From assembly GCA_030141605.1 (NCBI GenBank), contig JAQGDQ010000470.1:112501-175354 (forward strand): DNA of 62,854 bases, written 5' to 3'. The translations under genes and the position numbers were made by a program. Each line of letters opens with the position of its first letter. The first letter of the stretch is position 1. Below, piece after piece: positions 1 to 11,926 of the stretch. Under the pieces are notes generated by a model. It was given only the letters and a program-made list of their open reading frames with translations, searched no databases and had not been told where the DNA came from. The stretch is from Tubiluchus corallicola. Taxonomy: Eukaryota > Priapulida > Priapulimorpha > Priapulimorphida > Tubiluchidae.

Positions 1-461
1 AACCTAGCTTTGCTTCTAATTAGTTTTTTATAACATAATGCACTAAATAAATTTAGAATAGAATTAAACAAAGAATAGAAATGAAGTAGTAATTGGTTTT
101 CGGGTTAGAAGATTTCTTTCATTTAATGGCATTTTCTGCAATAACTCATTCATGTCTAACTAACTGTCTCATCAATTTGTGTGCTGCACTGTCAGTGATG
201 TCTGCCTGTAGTTGTTTGGATCAGAACTTTCACCTTTCTTAAATATTGGATTTGCATCTGTCAGCTTTCATGCTACAAGGTTCTCACAGATTTTAGCTGA
301 AATTTGTTTGGCAATGAATAGCCATGCAGCTGAGACAACACGTCTCTGTTGAGAAATTTCTTTGCCGGTATTATACTAATCGACTTTATATTATGCTGCT
401 TTCATCCATGAAAGTTTAAATTGTTTTGGGTGTTGTGATTATATCCCTGCCTGCACCCAAG

Positions 462-641
462 CTGGAATACGTTTACCTGAGTTTGTACGGCTTCTTCACA
501 CACCTGTGGTCTTTTCTTCGCTTGGAATACATTTACCTGAGTTTGTACGGCTTCTTCACACACCTGTGGTCTTTTCTTCGCTTGGAATACATTTACCTGA
601 GTTTGTACGGCTTCTTCACACACCTGTGGTCTTTTATTCTC
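462..641. repeat. 60-bp tandem repeat, 3 copies
   Basis: Three nearly identical 60-bp units follow one another, each containing TTTACCTGAGTTTGTACGGC and ending in CTGTGGTCTTTTCTTCG. Because 60 is a multiple of three, the array is open on both strands, but I see no start context, splice sites or composition that would make it coding. It lies about 400 bp upstream of the GPCR gene. The first 460 bases of the window show no recognisable feature. Confidence 0.9.
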
Positions 642-1049
642 ACTTCCAGAGACAGTCCATTAGAGCCACTGCGTGCTCATGATATTTCATTATCTAACAC
701 AAATGCGACGAAAAAACTGCATATTGTGTTTCCTGTTTAATTTATGTAAACAGGGCTTCTTCCTTGCCACTTCTGGCATGGCTTCCTTTCACAAACAACT
801 CGCGTTTTTGCATGCTATTATGATCAGGTGACAATAACATCTGTCGATATTTTTTTGTTTACTTAGTACAAACATTTGCACAGGCATACGCAACTTACGC
901 ACGAAACTAAAATGTTAACAGCAAAAGAGGAGCGGCCTTGGCTATTTAAACCTTCACATGGGCAAAAGCTAAGTTGACCCAGTTGGTGGTAAAAGAGCTG
1001 AACACGAATTTTAGTTGCAGGTGTTGGCATTTTATTAGGCCATCTAATC

Positions 1050-2180
1050 ATGCAATTTTCAGTGCATGATGTAACACACTATGCTCTAAATTCATCAAAT
1101 TCAAATGATTCTTTTAATTTCGAAGTCACTGAACCTCCAAGCGGGACTTCTGTCGTACCGCAGATACTAGTACAACATCCTGATGCAGTTGCAGACGCTG
1201 TGCAGTTCTGGGTGTACAGAGCGGCAGTTCTTTTCGTGGTTACGGTGGGCTTCATTGGAAATTCTCTAAACTTGACGGTACTGTGGACCAGCAAGAGAAT
1301 GACAAGTGCATTTTATACGCTGCTGCGATGGTTGTCCGTAACCGACTTTCTGTTCGTCATCAACTTGTTCTCTTACACCCTCATTCGATCAAGATTAGTG
1401 CAGCAGACATACAACGTCATGTGGTTTTACACGCGCGTATCCTACTCCCTGATTAGAGGCTTTATGTGCTGCAGTAATTTCATCGTTGTGACTTTGACCG
1501 TGGACAGATACTTGTCGGTGTGTCATCCAATTAAATTCAAGAACGTATTGACCCACCGACGCGCTAACATGATCGTTATATCGGTGGTCATATGCTCATT
1601 CGTCATCCAAATACCTCACACACTTGAGACCATTGTTGTGCCTTCCTGTTTTGATCCTCTGACGAATATCAGCTCATGTTATGACTGGGATTTTCATCCC
1701 AACAGGAGAAAGATGGTATTTTTCCGGACAATCAACCCGGTGCTTAAGGAACTTCTGACACGCTTCCTTCCCATCATAAGCGTCATGCTTCTCAACCCAC
1801 TGATACTGCTGGGACACTTCCGAATGGTGAAGAAACGAGAAGAGCTGAAAGGAACGAGAAGGTCACCTGACAGACGGCAATCACGGGAGGAGAAGCGACT
1901 CTTCGTGTTGTTGATGACAACATCCATAGTTTTCGTCACGTGTACGTTACCTGGGGCGTTTGTGACCGTGCTGATTCGCGCATTTCCAAAATGGTACTCA
2001 GGACACGATGAGTTTTATGTTTTTGTTCACTCAGCGTTTGTAGTAGACGCCTGCAACTTCGCCTTTAATTTCTATGCGTATAGCGTTTCCAGTTCTGACT
2101 TTCGCAAGTGCTTCTGTGAAGTGTTCCACCTTGCACCTGGAGGACAAAGAGTAGGGACAATCACAGCATCAGTGACGTAA
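1050..2180 (+). CDS. Rhodopsin-class (peptide-type) G-protein-coupled receptor, single coding exon
   Basis: A 376-residue seven-helix receptor of the plasma membrane, expected to bind a peptide and signal through a G protein. The N-terminus has glycosylation sequons at N14 and N19. TM1 carries GN (FIGNSLNL), TM2 SVTDFLF, and TM3 ends in DRYLSVCHP. TM5 runs through FLPIISVMLLNPLILLGHF. TM6 has the TLPG core, and TM7 reads NFAFNFYAYSVSSSDFR, a variant of NPxxY, with FRKCFCEVF as a short helix 8 with possible palmitoylated cysteines. Overall it resembles FMRFamide-receptor/B0563.6-like orphan receptors of invertebrates. I see no cysteine at the usual start of TM3. An in-frame TGA at 999 makes ATG 1050 the first start, and a good splice acceptor (TTTTAGTTGCAG, ending 1020) suggests a 5' UTR intron. 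The ligand is unknown. The last 24 codons belong to the tandem array that continues downstream. Confidence 0.9.
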   Translation: MQFSVHDVTHYALNSSNSNDSFNFEVTEPPSGTSVVPQILVQHPDAVADAVQFWVYRAAVLFVVTVGFIGNSLNLTVLWTSKRMTSAFYTLLRWLSVTDFLFVINLFSYTLIRSRLVQQTYNVMWFYTRVSYSLIRGFMCCSNFIVVTLTVDRYLSVCHPIKFKNVLTHRRANMIVISVVICSFVIQIPHTLETIVVPSCFDPLTNISSCYDWDFHPNRRKMVFFRTINPVLKELLTRFLPIISVMLLNPLILLGHFRMVKKREELKGTRRSPDRRQSREEKRLFVLLMTTSIVFVTCTLPGAFVTVLIRAFPKWYSGHDEFYVFVHSAFVVDACNFAFNFYAYSVSSSDFRKCFCEVFHLAPGGQRVGTITASVT

Positions 2181-2692
2181 ACCAGCTGTGAAGTGCTCCA
2201 TCTTGCACCTCGAGGACAACGAGTAGGAACAATCACAGCTTCAATAACGTAGACCAGCTGTGAAATGTTCCACCTTGCACCTGGAGGACAAAGAGTAGGG
2301 ACAATCACAGCATCAGTGACGTAAACCAGCTGTGAAGTGCTCCATCTTGCACCTCGAGGACAACGAGTAGGAACAATCACAGCTTCAATAACGTAAACCA
2401 GCTGTGAAGTGTTCCACCTTGCACCTCGAGGACAAAGAGTAGGAACAATCAGAGCTTCAATAACGTAAACCAGCTGTGAAGTGTTCCACCTTGCACCTCG
2501 AGGACAAAGAGTAGGAACAATCAGAGCTTCAATAACGTAAACCAGCTGTGAAGTGTTCCACCTTGCACCTCGAGGACAAAGAGTAGGAACAATTGGAGCT
2601 TCAATAACGTAAACCAGCTGTGAAGTGTTCCATTTTGCACCTCGAGGACAAAGAGTAGGGACAATCACAGCTTCAATGACATAAACCAGCTG
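2114..2692 (+). repeat. 72-bp tandem array seeded by the GPCR C-terminus
   Basis: Eight 72-bp units run head to tail. Unit 1 is the real 3' end of the receptor CDS, including its TAA at 2178-2180. Units 2-8 lie in the 3' flank and repeat the same text with a few substitutions. The unit is 24 codons long, but every copy keeps a stop, so the protein is not extended. The complementary strand is open throughout the array, which I read as a by-product of the repeat. Confidence 0.9.
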
Positions 2693-4067
2693 TGATAAAT
2701 AAACAGCAAAGAGCTGCTATAGAGGGGAGGGACCACATTCAGAGTGGCGACTTGTAAAATCAAGGTACCCTTAGTATCTCTCAAGAGTCCATTTTGGGGC
2801 AATTATTTGTATTAGTCTTCAACGTAGTAATAGATAATCGACGAAGTAAAATTCACTTTCATACGGATGATGCAATTCCATCGCATTAAACTAAAAAAAA
2901 TGCAGCTAAAAGTATTTTTGCAGTAAATAATGATCTTGCAAATATTAATGTTACAAATAAGTGTGTCACGTTGAGTGTTAGTAAAACAAAAATTATAACT
3001 TTTTTAGCGAAAAACCTCCTTCTTTATATAGGAGTTATAAAATTTGGCGAAGATGCTGTTGAAGAGGTTTGCATTCATAAACCATTAACCACTTACAGAC
3101 ATAGTGCTTTACTCTAAACTTAACTAAGCCCAACAGTGTTGAGAGCATACCTGGCAAACTCTACAACAAGTAACCATCACTTTAGTAAAGACAGAATACA
3201 TGAAATTAATACTATGCTCATTCATTAACGAAATTATATGTCAAAATGGTTTCCTAAATGAACTAGTCTCCACAATGTTTGTGAAATTTGTAAATAATAC
3301 TATCACTCTTCTTTGGATAGTACTGAGATTGATTTGTTGAAATTATGTAACAATGATCTATCATTTGACTTAGCTCAAGATTTCATAAAATCATCTGAGC
3401 GTTATAAATAGAAAGAAATTGCTGCTGCAGTCTGGCTGATCGTTTATGGAGGAGAATCTGGATATCGTGTCGCCCGAAATTTTTGTAGATTAATGCGCTC
3501 TCTAACATTCATTGTTCTGCTGTAAAAAAACATTAAATTGCATTGTCATACTGTACCTTGTTATTACATTGTAATGGTTCGATGGTATGTATCATGTATG
3601 TTGCATTATCATTAATGATTAATGATCATTATTATTTATTAATGATCATCAACTTCAAACTTTTTTAGATTGTTAGAGTTAGCAGGAAGACCTTTAATCA
3701 CAATAATGCACATTATGTAGGCACAATGGAAAAAGTTTGTATTAATGTTCACTATTATTGTCAGTCCACTTTAAATAAATAAAGGTTATAAACCACTTTC
3801 ATTAAATTAAGTGCTTCTATGTTCACGTGAAGAAGTGATGGTAACAGCCCTGTCAACAACATTCTGTTAAAATAATAAACAGTGCGTTACAGTGTTTATA
3901 GCTTTAGGTTTGTTAATAAAAGTATGTTGTTGCCAATGTGATCTCATGCGTGTTATTGATTTTTATTCAGTTGTTATTAAATATCTATGAATAAATTGGA
4001 GTTACATTAGATCTCTTTTGCAAATCATGTAACGTTGCGTTTCTAAAAATAAATTAACATACTACCC
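2693..4067. other. Intergenic stretch with a decayed LINE remnant
   Basis: AT-rich and without a credible gene. Frame 3301-3411 reads YHSSLDSTEIDLLKLCNNDL and then a further 17 residues to a stop. With the preceding broken text (3050-3300), this looks like the extreme C-terminus of a non-LTR retrotransposon polyprotein. The rest shows nothing I can name. Confidence 0.35.
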
Positions 4068-4457
<390 letters not shown>

Positions 4458-4917
4458 TTTTGTCTCTTCATATCTTAGTATATTTATTTCTTCTTTTTTA
4501 TTTTATATATATATCTTTTTCTCTCTTATCTTTCCTCTCTCCTCTTCCTGCGCCTTTCATTCCTCTGTCTCTCACTTGCTCTTAAATATTCTCTTCCTAT
4601 CTAAGTGATTGTTTTACACTTCATTTCTCAGCTCCACCTATTCCGAAGCGGTAAGCAATCATTTTTGCTTCTCGGTCTTCTCGGCAGCTATAATAGATCA
4701 ATGTCTTTTGTCGCAGAACTTAGTTGGCAAGGAATTATTACGTTGGACAACCTCTAATTTGTTGATTTTACAGACGCTGCAGAAACACTAAGAAAAACAA
4801 ACGATGTGCGATATTAGGAAGCTAGAAATAACACACTCGGACGAGGAGTGACATATTAATTCCTACTTCCGGGACGCTTCTATACTTTTTTCCATAACTG
4901 CGAACGGCAACAGCAAA

Positions 4918-5109
4918 ATGTTTGATGTGGTGCTTCCGTTATTAATGATTTGTGTGCTGGTTTTTGTTTATTTATTAAAAGAAAGGCGAGATCGCGAAAA
5001 ACATGTTGAAGACAAAGGAGGCACAATAGCAGTTGAACAAGAGTTTGTACTCGATTCGGAAAAATACCAAGTTGAGGATGTGCTGCACGAAAACGGAATA
5101 TCTTTGTAG
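4918..5109 (+). CDS. Candidate 63-residue single-pass membrane microprotein
   Basis: The protein starts MFDVVLPLLMICVLVFVYLL, a strong hydrophobic anchor of about 18 residues (3-20). A basic stop-transfer stretch, KERRDREKH, and an acidic soluble tail of about 35 residues ending NGISL follow. This composition is typical of small integral membrane proteins with the tail in the cytoplasm. About 50 bp upstream lie CTTCCGG (an ETS-type promoter element, 4865-4871) and a pyrimidine-rich start-like CTTTTTTCC. The ATG context GCAAAATG is favourable. No splice donor appears before the TAG. I do not recognise the family. It could also be a chance ORF in AT-rich intergenic DNA, but its hydrophobic/charged layout is unusually orderly. 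Confidence 0.4.
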   Translation: MFDVVLPLLMICVLVFVYLLKERRDREKHVEDKGGTIAVEQEFVLDSEKYQVEDVLHENGISL

Positions 5110-5385
5110 AGGATTGATGGGTGAAGAATTATATATATATATATATAAAAGCTTCTGTATAGGTTTGTATTTGCATGTATAACAACGATGAAATTAGCTC
5201 CAGCAAGCGTTTTCTGTTAAGTGATAAGACAGGCCAGAATCTTTGGTAGTTTATTCCACTTTTCAATAGAAAGTCACTGTCCATATTCTTGAAATAATTG
5301 TAAGCAATGGCGTTCGACGTTAATATGTGGAATACCCCAGAATTTACAAGCTTTGCAGAATGAAACTTAGGTAAATTTTGAAGAC

Positions 5386-5387
<2 letters not shown>

Positions 5388-5478
<91 letters not shown>

Positions 5479-5483
5479 TCTTC

Positions 5484-5514
<31 letters not shown>

Positions 5515-5515
5515 T
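5388..5515. repeat. Compound (TA)n-(GA)n-(TA)n microsatellite
   Basis: TA run to about 5444, GA run to about 5475, a short A-rich spacer, then TA again up to the end of the adjoining mariner-like element at 5514. Confidence 0.95.
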
Positions 5516-6067
5516 AGGGTGTCTCAAAAACCACTATACACTTTGAATTCGAATTTCCTTTGTAAATTTTTCGCCAGTCTCAGTAAGCTCTTTCACGATT
5601 GAAAAGGAGCATTTGACAATAATTCTTTTTATTTATTTTTCGATTGGAACCCTGTTGCTATGGCGACGGCAGTAAATCTAGTAACGAGACGCAAAATTAG
5701 CCTGGCATGAGGCCCTTGGACACCAACTGAAATTTGGAACTGCACAGTATGGACCACTTTATCTCACTGTTAACAATGTAGTTTTTCGACAAGTATAGCT
5801 ATCGTCACTTCTCCCAGGCTGTGAGAGACTTTCTCAATGCAAGATGCCTAACTCGTCATGCAGATTTGTCTCTGAAGTTTTGAGGTCTCTGAAGGAGGTA
5901 GCAAAAATACCAAACCCTGCTAATGCAGTAGTTCCTTTCAGATTTTCATCAAATTTGATTAAAATAATTATGCAAAGTTTTAGTTCATCTGTACCGATTT
6001 TCAGACACTTTGCTTTGCTTGTTAAAAAAACAGAAATGTAAAGCGGTGACTTCTGGGACACCCTGTA
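5514..6067 (+). mobile_element. Decayed mariner-like DNA transposon
   Basis: The ends are inverted: AGGGTGTCTCAAAAACCAC on the left and, read from the other strand, CAGGGTGTCCCAGAAGTCAC on the right, both next to TA as in Tc1/mariner insertions. Broken frames around 5795-5855 read HFSQAVRDFLNARC, matching the mariner transposase motif around AVRxFLN. The next stretch (5844-6041) resembles the C-terminal part of such a transposase. Frameshifts and a shortened body (about 550 bp) mean it is not autonomous. Confidence 0.65.
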
Positions 6068-6192
6068 TTTGCATCGTGTGAATTGGGAAGCAAATTCTTC
6101 CGTATTACATTTCTTTCCGCGATTTTCAAAATGGGAGCAAAGTTCAAATATTCATGTGAAATGGTAAAATTGTCAGCTTATTTGGCTTCATG

Positions 6193-6490
6193 TATCCTAA
6201 GAATTACCTGTGTAAGACCAGAGTTTTTTTGTACTTTGGTTCTTTTACACAACGAGTTCGTAGCAAATGAAAGTTTGGTCTGTGTCCATGTCCCAGTTTT
6301 TGAATACCAAGAATTATGTGTGTAAGACCAGAGTTTTTCTGTACTTTGGTTCTTTTACACAACGAGTTCGTAGTAAATGAAAGTTTGGCCTGTGTCCACG
6401 TCCTAGTTTTCGAATACCAAGTATTATGTGTGTAAGATCAAAGTTTTTCTGTACTTTGGCTCTTTTACACAACCAGATAGTACATAGTAA
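6193..6490. repeat. 110-bp tandem repeat, about 2.7 copies
   Basis: GTGTAAGACCAGAGTTTTT recurs at about 6209, 6319 and 6429 with the same 110-bp spacing and diverged sequence between. I see no coding signal. Confidence 0.85.
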
Positions 6491-7052
6491 TAAAAATTTT
6501 GGTCCGTGTCTTAGACAGAGATGCACTCTGTTTTGACAAAAAGACATAAATCTTTTTGACGTTTGGAATTCTGCTATTACATAGACTACTTAAGACTCGT
6601 GTTCACGGCTGCTTGACAACACTTTATAAAAGCTCTTACATATTTTATCTTTCCCCCGGATCCATGCTGCCAAGTTTGACGAGTATTTATATTATATTTA
6701 CCATTAAGGTTCTTAAGTCTTTAAACCTGCGTGTCAAAGAGCGTGAACGTCAAGGTCGAAACACGCTTTCACGAACTTTCACAAGTACTGGCTAAAATTA
6801 AATAAAAATAGCACTTTTCAAACCACTTGTCGGATTAAGGGAATCCAGAAAGAAAGAGAGCCAATCACGAATAATTCCAGCATCACGCACTTCATAATGG
6901 TTGGCATGCCAGTTTCAAGGTCGTTCAAATAATGGAATGAAAAGGAAGGATTTCAACTGGAAAACTCGGGATGCGACTACATGCCTTGATAAATGTAAAA
7001 CAAACTGGGTGAGTTATTTGACGTTGTACGCTTGCCTGGCATGTAGGAACAA

Positions 7053-7056
7053 GGTA
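7053..7056 (+). other. Possible 5' UTR splice donor of the BRICHOS gene
   Basis: AACAAG|GTAAGT is a near-consensus donor on the + strand. It is the best upstream donor I noticed before the acceptor at 8513-8514 that precedes the BRICHOS start codon. It would make a 5' UTR exon somewhere in 6890-7052, but nothing else confirms this. 6490-7150 otherwise holds no recognised feature. Confidence 0.2.
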
Positions 7057-7155
7057 AGTAGAACTAGCAGACTTAGTAAACTTGCAATGTTTTTTTGCCA
7101 TTTTAACAGAACTTGCAAGTGCACGTACCTATTAAAGTAAGTAGATAATTTAGTG

Positions 7156-7625
7156 TTAAAGGAAAACCGGACGATTGTTTAGATTCAATCTCATTTTAAC
7201 TTACTGTCAAAAATATACATTTTGTTGCTTATAAAAGTTAGCAATTGTTTTTTTATATTTGAATAATAAGCTTAGAAAGTTAATTAACGGTAACTGAACA
7301 CAGCTATTGCTTACGCCATAAACTAACCACAGTTTGTGCAATAGTAGGCATCTTCTCTTGAGCGTCGAGCACGGCTCTACATCATATGACGTCAGAAATT
7401 AACACTGCAGTTTATGGACATGTTTGAAACGGTACGCCGATGTGACAAAAATGCACGGTTGCCAATCTTAGTAGATTCACTGAGCCGCGCGTAGCATTTA
7501 AAGTTTAACAAAATTTGAGTATCCGAGGTACCTATTATTTAACCTAAGCTTTGATTTCAATATTTTACAGCATTCTTTATTCTGAACTATTATTCTGTTT
7601 ACACAATCATCCGGTTTTCGTTTAA
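7156..7625 (-). mobile_element. TTAA-flanked MITE, family 1 (copy A)
   Basis: Terminal inverted repeats of about 19 bp (AGGAAAACCGGACGATTGT and its near-exact complement at the right end) are flanked by TTAA on both sides. This fits a TTAA-targeting superfamily such as piggyBac or Kolobok. There is no transposase. Copies B-F in this window share the internal sequence, including a TGACGTCA palindrome (here 7387-7394). Confidence 0.8.
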
Positions 7626-7997
7626 ATTTACTGACCTCACTTTTGTATGGAAGAATAATCACGACTATTACACTGTTACAGCTGACTTTTGGTTAGAAAA
7701 TCTCAATTACTGTGCTGGAAGAAGTTTCTCTTCGTCTGCATAATTTGGTTTAAACATGTATTTTTTATTTGATCAAAAAATAGATTTTACCGTAATATAT
7801 TTTTAGTAAAAAGAAATAAAATAAAACATCCAATTAGCACAGAAGGACTTGCCCATTTTAAGTCCTCTGGACTGACTGACGCTTTTCATTTGTAATTTTT
7901 ATAATAAATTTTTCGTTTCATTATTTAATGCATAGTTAGTTAAATTAACACACGTTTTAATTCTAATTCAGACTAATTCAAGCTCAAAGCTGACTTC

Positions 7998-8095
7998 GAC
8001 CTAGTCCATATTATATGTGTGTGTGTGTGTGTGTGTGCGTGAGTTTGTGTGTGTGTGTGTGTGTGTGTGTGCGTGCGTGCGTGCGTGTGTGTGTG

Positions 8096-8168
<73 letters not shown>
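7998..8168. repeat. (TG)n microsatellite
   Basis: About 170 bp of TG repeats with GCGTGCGTGC interruptions. Reading frames of alternating Cys-Val or Thr-His across it are artefacts. Confidence 0.97.
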
Positions 8169-8169
<1 letters not shown>

Positions 8170-8514
8170 ATACAAATTATCTTATACATCAGTTTTTCAA
8201 AAGTTGACGTAATTATTTAAATGCACTGTTAACCCCACCTAAAACAAGATTCCTAATTTCTGCCTAATTTCAGGACAGCGCTGAGTGAGATTCGTTGATT
8301 AGTTGCTGAGATGCGCCTTAATTAAAAAAAGCCATTCCTTCCATCATACCTAATTCGAGCAAAGTGTAATTTGTTATCAAAATCAATAAATCGATAATTA
8401 TACTAAATAACGATGCCACTAAATGATAGTACAGTTTGTCGTAATACAAAAATGTAGTTATAATTATCAGTTTAATGTAATAGTTATGAGATGAATGACA
8501 TTTTTTGTTTCTAG

Positions 8515-11500
8515 AACAATGGCTCTGCTACAACGCAATATTTGCTTTTCTCTCATCTTACTAATCAGTACAGGTAAGTTTAATACATACGTAAAAATCA
8601 GTATGTTATGTAAATTCGCTACATGCAATATGACAAAAAACTTCAATCATACCAGAATCGGCAGTCTAATCTGGTTGAGTCGAAAGCATTATCCGAATTT
8701 CAAAAGGAAGGAAGTCAACAAGTTGACATCTTGCACAAAAGTATGACAAAAGAACAACAGCAACAATGACGCAAGTAACTACTAAATCTGTGTGAGTGAT
8801 TTAACTAATATGTGAGTGAATATGTTTGCTCAAAATGACCGAATATGTCTAATTTATTAAAAATCGGGACCGGATTTATCTACTTGCGGTCCCTAGGCCA
8901 AACTCGCCAGTGGGAACCCAAATTTATAGAAGTGTTGGCATATCTTAGTATCTAATATATATACGACCCACCAGAGGGCTATAGCCTCGTAGTTTGCCAG
9001 TGTGGCCTTATACTTATTGTACAGGGCTCCCATACACCAGGCCCTGTACTTATTCTATAGGGGCATTTATGGTTTTGAAACAAGGTTATATACTGACACG
9101 CTGCTATAGGTAATTCAGGCCCTGTAAATAATTCTAAACAATCAAATGTGGGTATGTAATTTAATACAGACCTAGCTTTAGTTTAAAACTTGGCTTCACA
9201 GTACGCTCTGGCACCAGTGTAGCTTTAGTTTAAAACTTGGCTTTACAGTATGCTCTGGCACCAGTGTAGCTTTAGTTTACAATTTGGCTTCACAGTAAGC
9301 TCTGGCACCAGTGTAGCTTTAGTTTAAAACTTGGCTTCACAGTACGCTCTGGCACCAGTGTAGCTTTAGTTTAAAACTTGGCTTCACAGTACGCTCTGGC
9401 ACCAGTGTAGCTTTAGTTTAAAACTTGGCTTCACAGTAAGTTCTGGTACCAGTGTGAAATTGTGCGTCGAGTTTCCGCGTACTGCAGGGAGACAAAGGAG
9501 TTAAGACACGACAGGACGTCCCCCGAGTTATAAACATCCTCATTTCAGAATTTTATCTCCAAGGACAAAATCATACATAACACTAGAAAGTCGCAAACGC
9601 ATCTGTCACGATCATTTTGCTTCAAATGAATTTGAACAGTATAGCTTTTATTAAAGTCTCATTTCTTCTCCAACTTTTAATACTGAAGACAATATAACGA
9701 CTGTAGAAATTTACAACGAAACGAGTAACGTTTAAAACTCGTATATCATCCTACTGGTAACAGATGATAGTCGACAGATGTAACACTGTAGGCCCTCAAT
9801 TTAAATGAATATAACAGTCATTACAGCATAAAAATTGTTACAAAATTTGTAATAAAAAGAATGCATTAACTTTTCTGGTTGACCAATAATTTGGGTGTCA
9901 TTCTTAAACTTGTAACATTGGGATGCGAGGTGGGCAGATGTACACTTTTAAACTAAGTTTTTATGTGAATGTTTTATCTAAACGACCCGATATATTATCT
10001 AAAGCTAAACAGCTAAAGTATCATTTGGTCAATTTTTCTCAAATCAAGTTGTACTGATTTGGAACTCATTGCCTGCATATGTTGATGGTGCACCCCTCGT
10101 AACTGCACAAAATATTAAGTTATTTAAAAGTCGCTTATATAAAGTTAACTTGCATAAATTCCTTGTGCACAATAGACACATCTAAGCAGTTAATCTCTCA
10201 GTGTCTTTACTAAACTCTTGTAAATATCTTATTTGTATGTGTTACGCCAACGTGTTTTGTATAATATATTGTTTTTGTTGTAGACTGTATTTTACTATTG
10301 GGAGTGAATAAAATAAATAAATAAATAAAAATAAAGTCTTATATGTTTTAACGAAAATCAGCTTTTTGTATGAATGTCAATCACTTTACAAAAAATGACT
10401 AGCTAATTATAACTAACAGCATAATTATAATTACAATTATAATATGGTGATTATGTGGACATTATTTAGACATGATTATACATGAATTTCGAGCAGACGG
10501 TGATTGTGACAAATATAATGCTTCGTTGTGCTTTTTGCAGTTCCCATAAGCAGATCTCAACAAGATGGCTACGAGGATTCATTTACGTCACCACAACCAG
10601 TACTGCAAGTTGAAATTGACGAGGAGCTTCAGGTACAGAGAACGAAATTATTGAATTTTTGCAGTCTTATTTTTCTACAGTGCGTAGACTAATTTTAATT
10701 TATGCAGTTAATATTGAAATTAGCATATTCTGCATCATTAGCCTTTAAAAATAGACGAGGCAATCACTTATCCACAATTTACGTCTGTAATAATGTAAAC
10801 TGATGCACTTCAATATAACACAGTCAAACTGTGCATATAGTGTATATAAGATGCCGAGATATTCAATAATTTCGAGGCATATATTGCGAAATGTTTACCG
10901 TTTCTGAGTGTAACATATAGTAGCATCAAAACGCCTTGTTACAAGCCCTGATATAAAAAAGGTTCAGGCGCAGGGCACTAATAGCACCTCTAGAATATTT
11001 CTTGTTTTGTTGTTCTGGTCTAACGTGAAAGTTTTTTAAATATTAAGTAGCTATAATCATGGAGCAGGGCAGGGAAGGACCATAGGGTCATCTAGTCTCC
11101 TGCCCTTTCTTATATATAGATTAGTCTATTAAAAATTAACGGTGATGCTGCAGGTAACAAAAACAAAAACAACTAAGAAAAAAGGATAATAAAAACAATA
11201 TAAATGATACAAATTATCCAAAAAACTAAAAAAAAGTTGGATACCAAAATCTAAACAAAACAATACAATTATTAGGATTATCATATGTAGTAGTTTCAAA
11301 TGGGGTCTTATTAACAGGGGAATTTGACCAAGATTAATGAGTAAAGGTTACTTGAAAGGTCTTCTAAGAAAGCCTAATGCTGACTGGAAAGGTGACTCTT
11401 CCGTTTGACATAAAGAAATGATTTGTTGAACTTTGTTTAATCTGAGTTTAAATTTAAACATTGATACGTGAGCGTAGGCAAACGTGAACAAATAATCGTT

Positions 11501-11890
11501 TCAAACCAGTTTCACTACTAGAAATCACCTTATCATTTGTCCGAAATTCATCATTCATGAAAACTGAACTTAACGGAAGGTTCAAGGATAATTAAGATGT
11601 ATGTAGATAATTAGCAATAGAGACACTTGAGTGTTGAGGTTCATGCACCATTTGATGCTTCGGGTACCTTCTTATCATCCAAGCATCGTCGGCAAGTACT
11701 TTTCTGAATCCTGTAATATCAACAAATTTGTTTTTGCCACGTTTCCCAATATACCACAGACCTCAGAAATCACCTGGTGCGCAATTAAGTAGTAGTAGTG
11801 GTAGTGGTAGTGGTAGTGGTAGTGGTAGTGGTAGTGGAAGTGGTAGTGGTAGTGGTAGTGGTAGTGGTAGTGGTAGTGGTAGTGGTAGTG

Positions 11891-11926
<36 letters not shown>

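Noticed and set aside
2072-2668. Minus-strand frame with repeated VPTLCPRGARWNTSQ units
   Set aside because: It is the complement of the 72-bp array and of the GPCR C-terminus; no start context or splice support.
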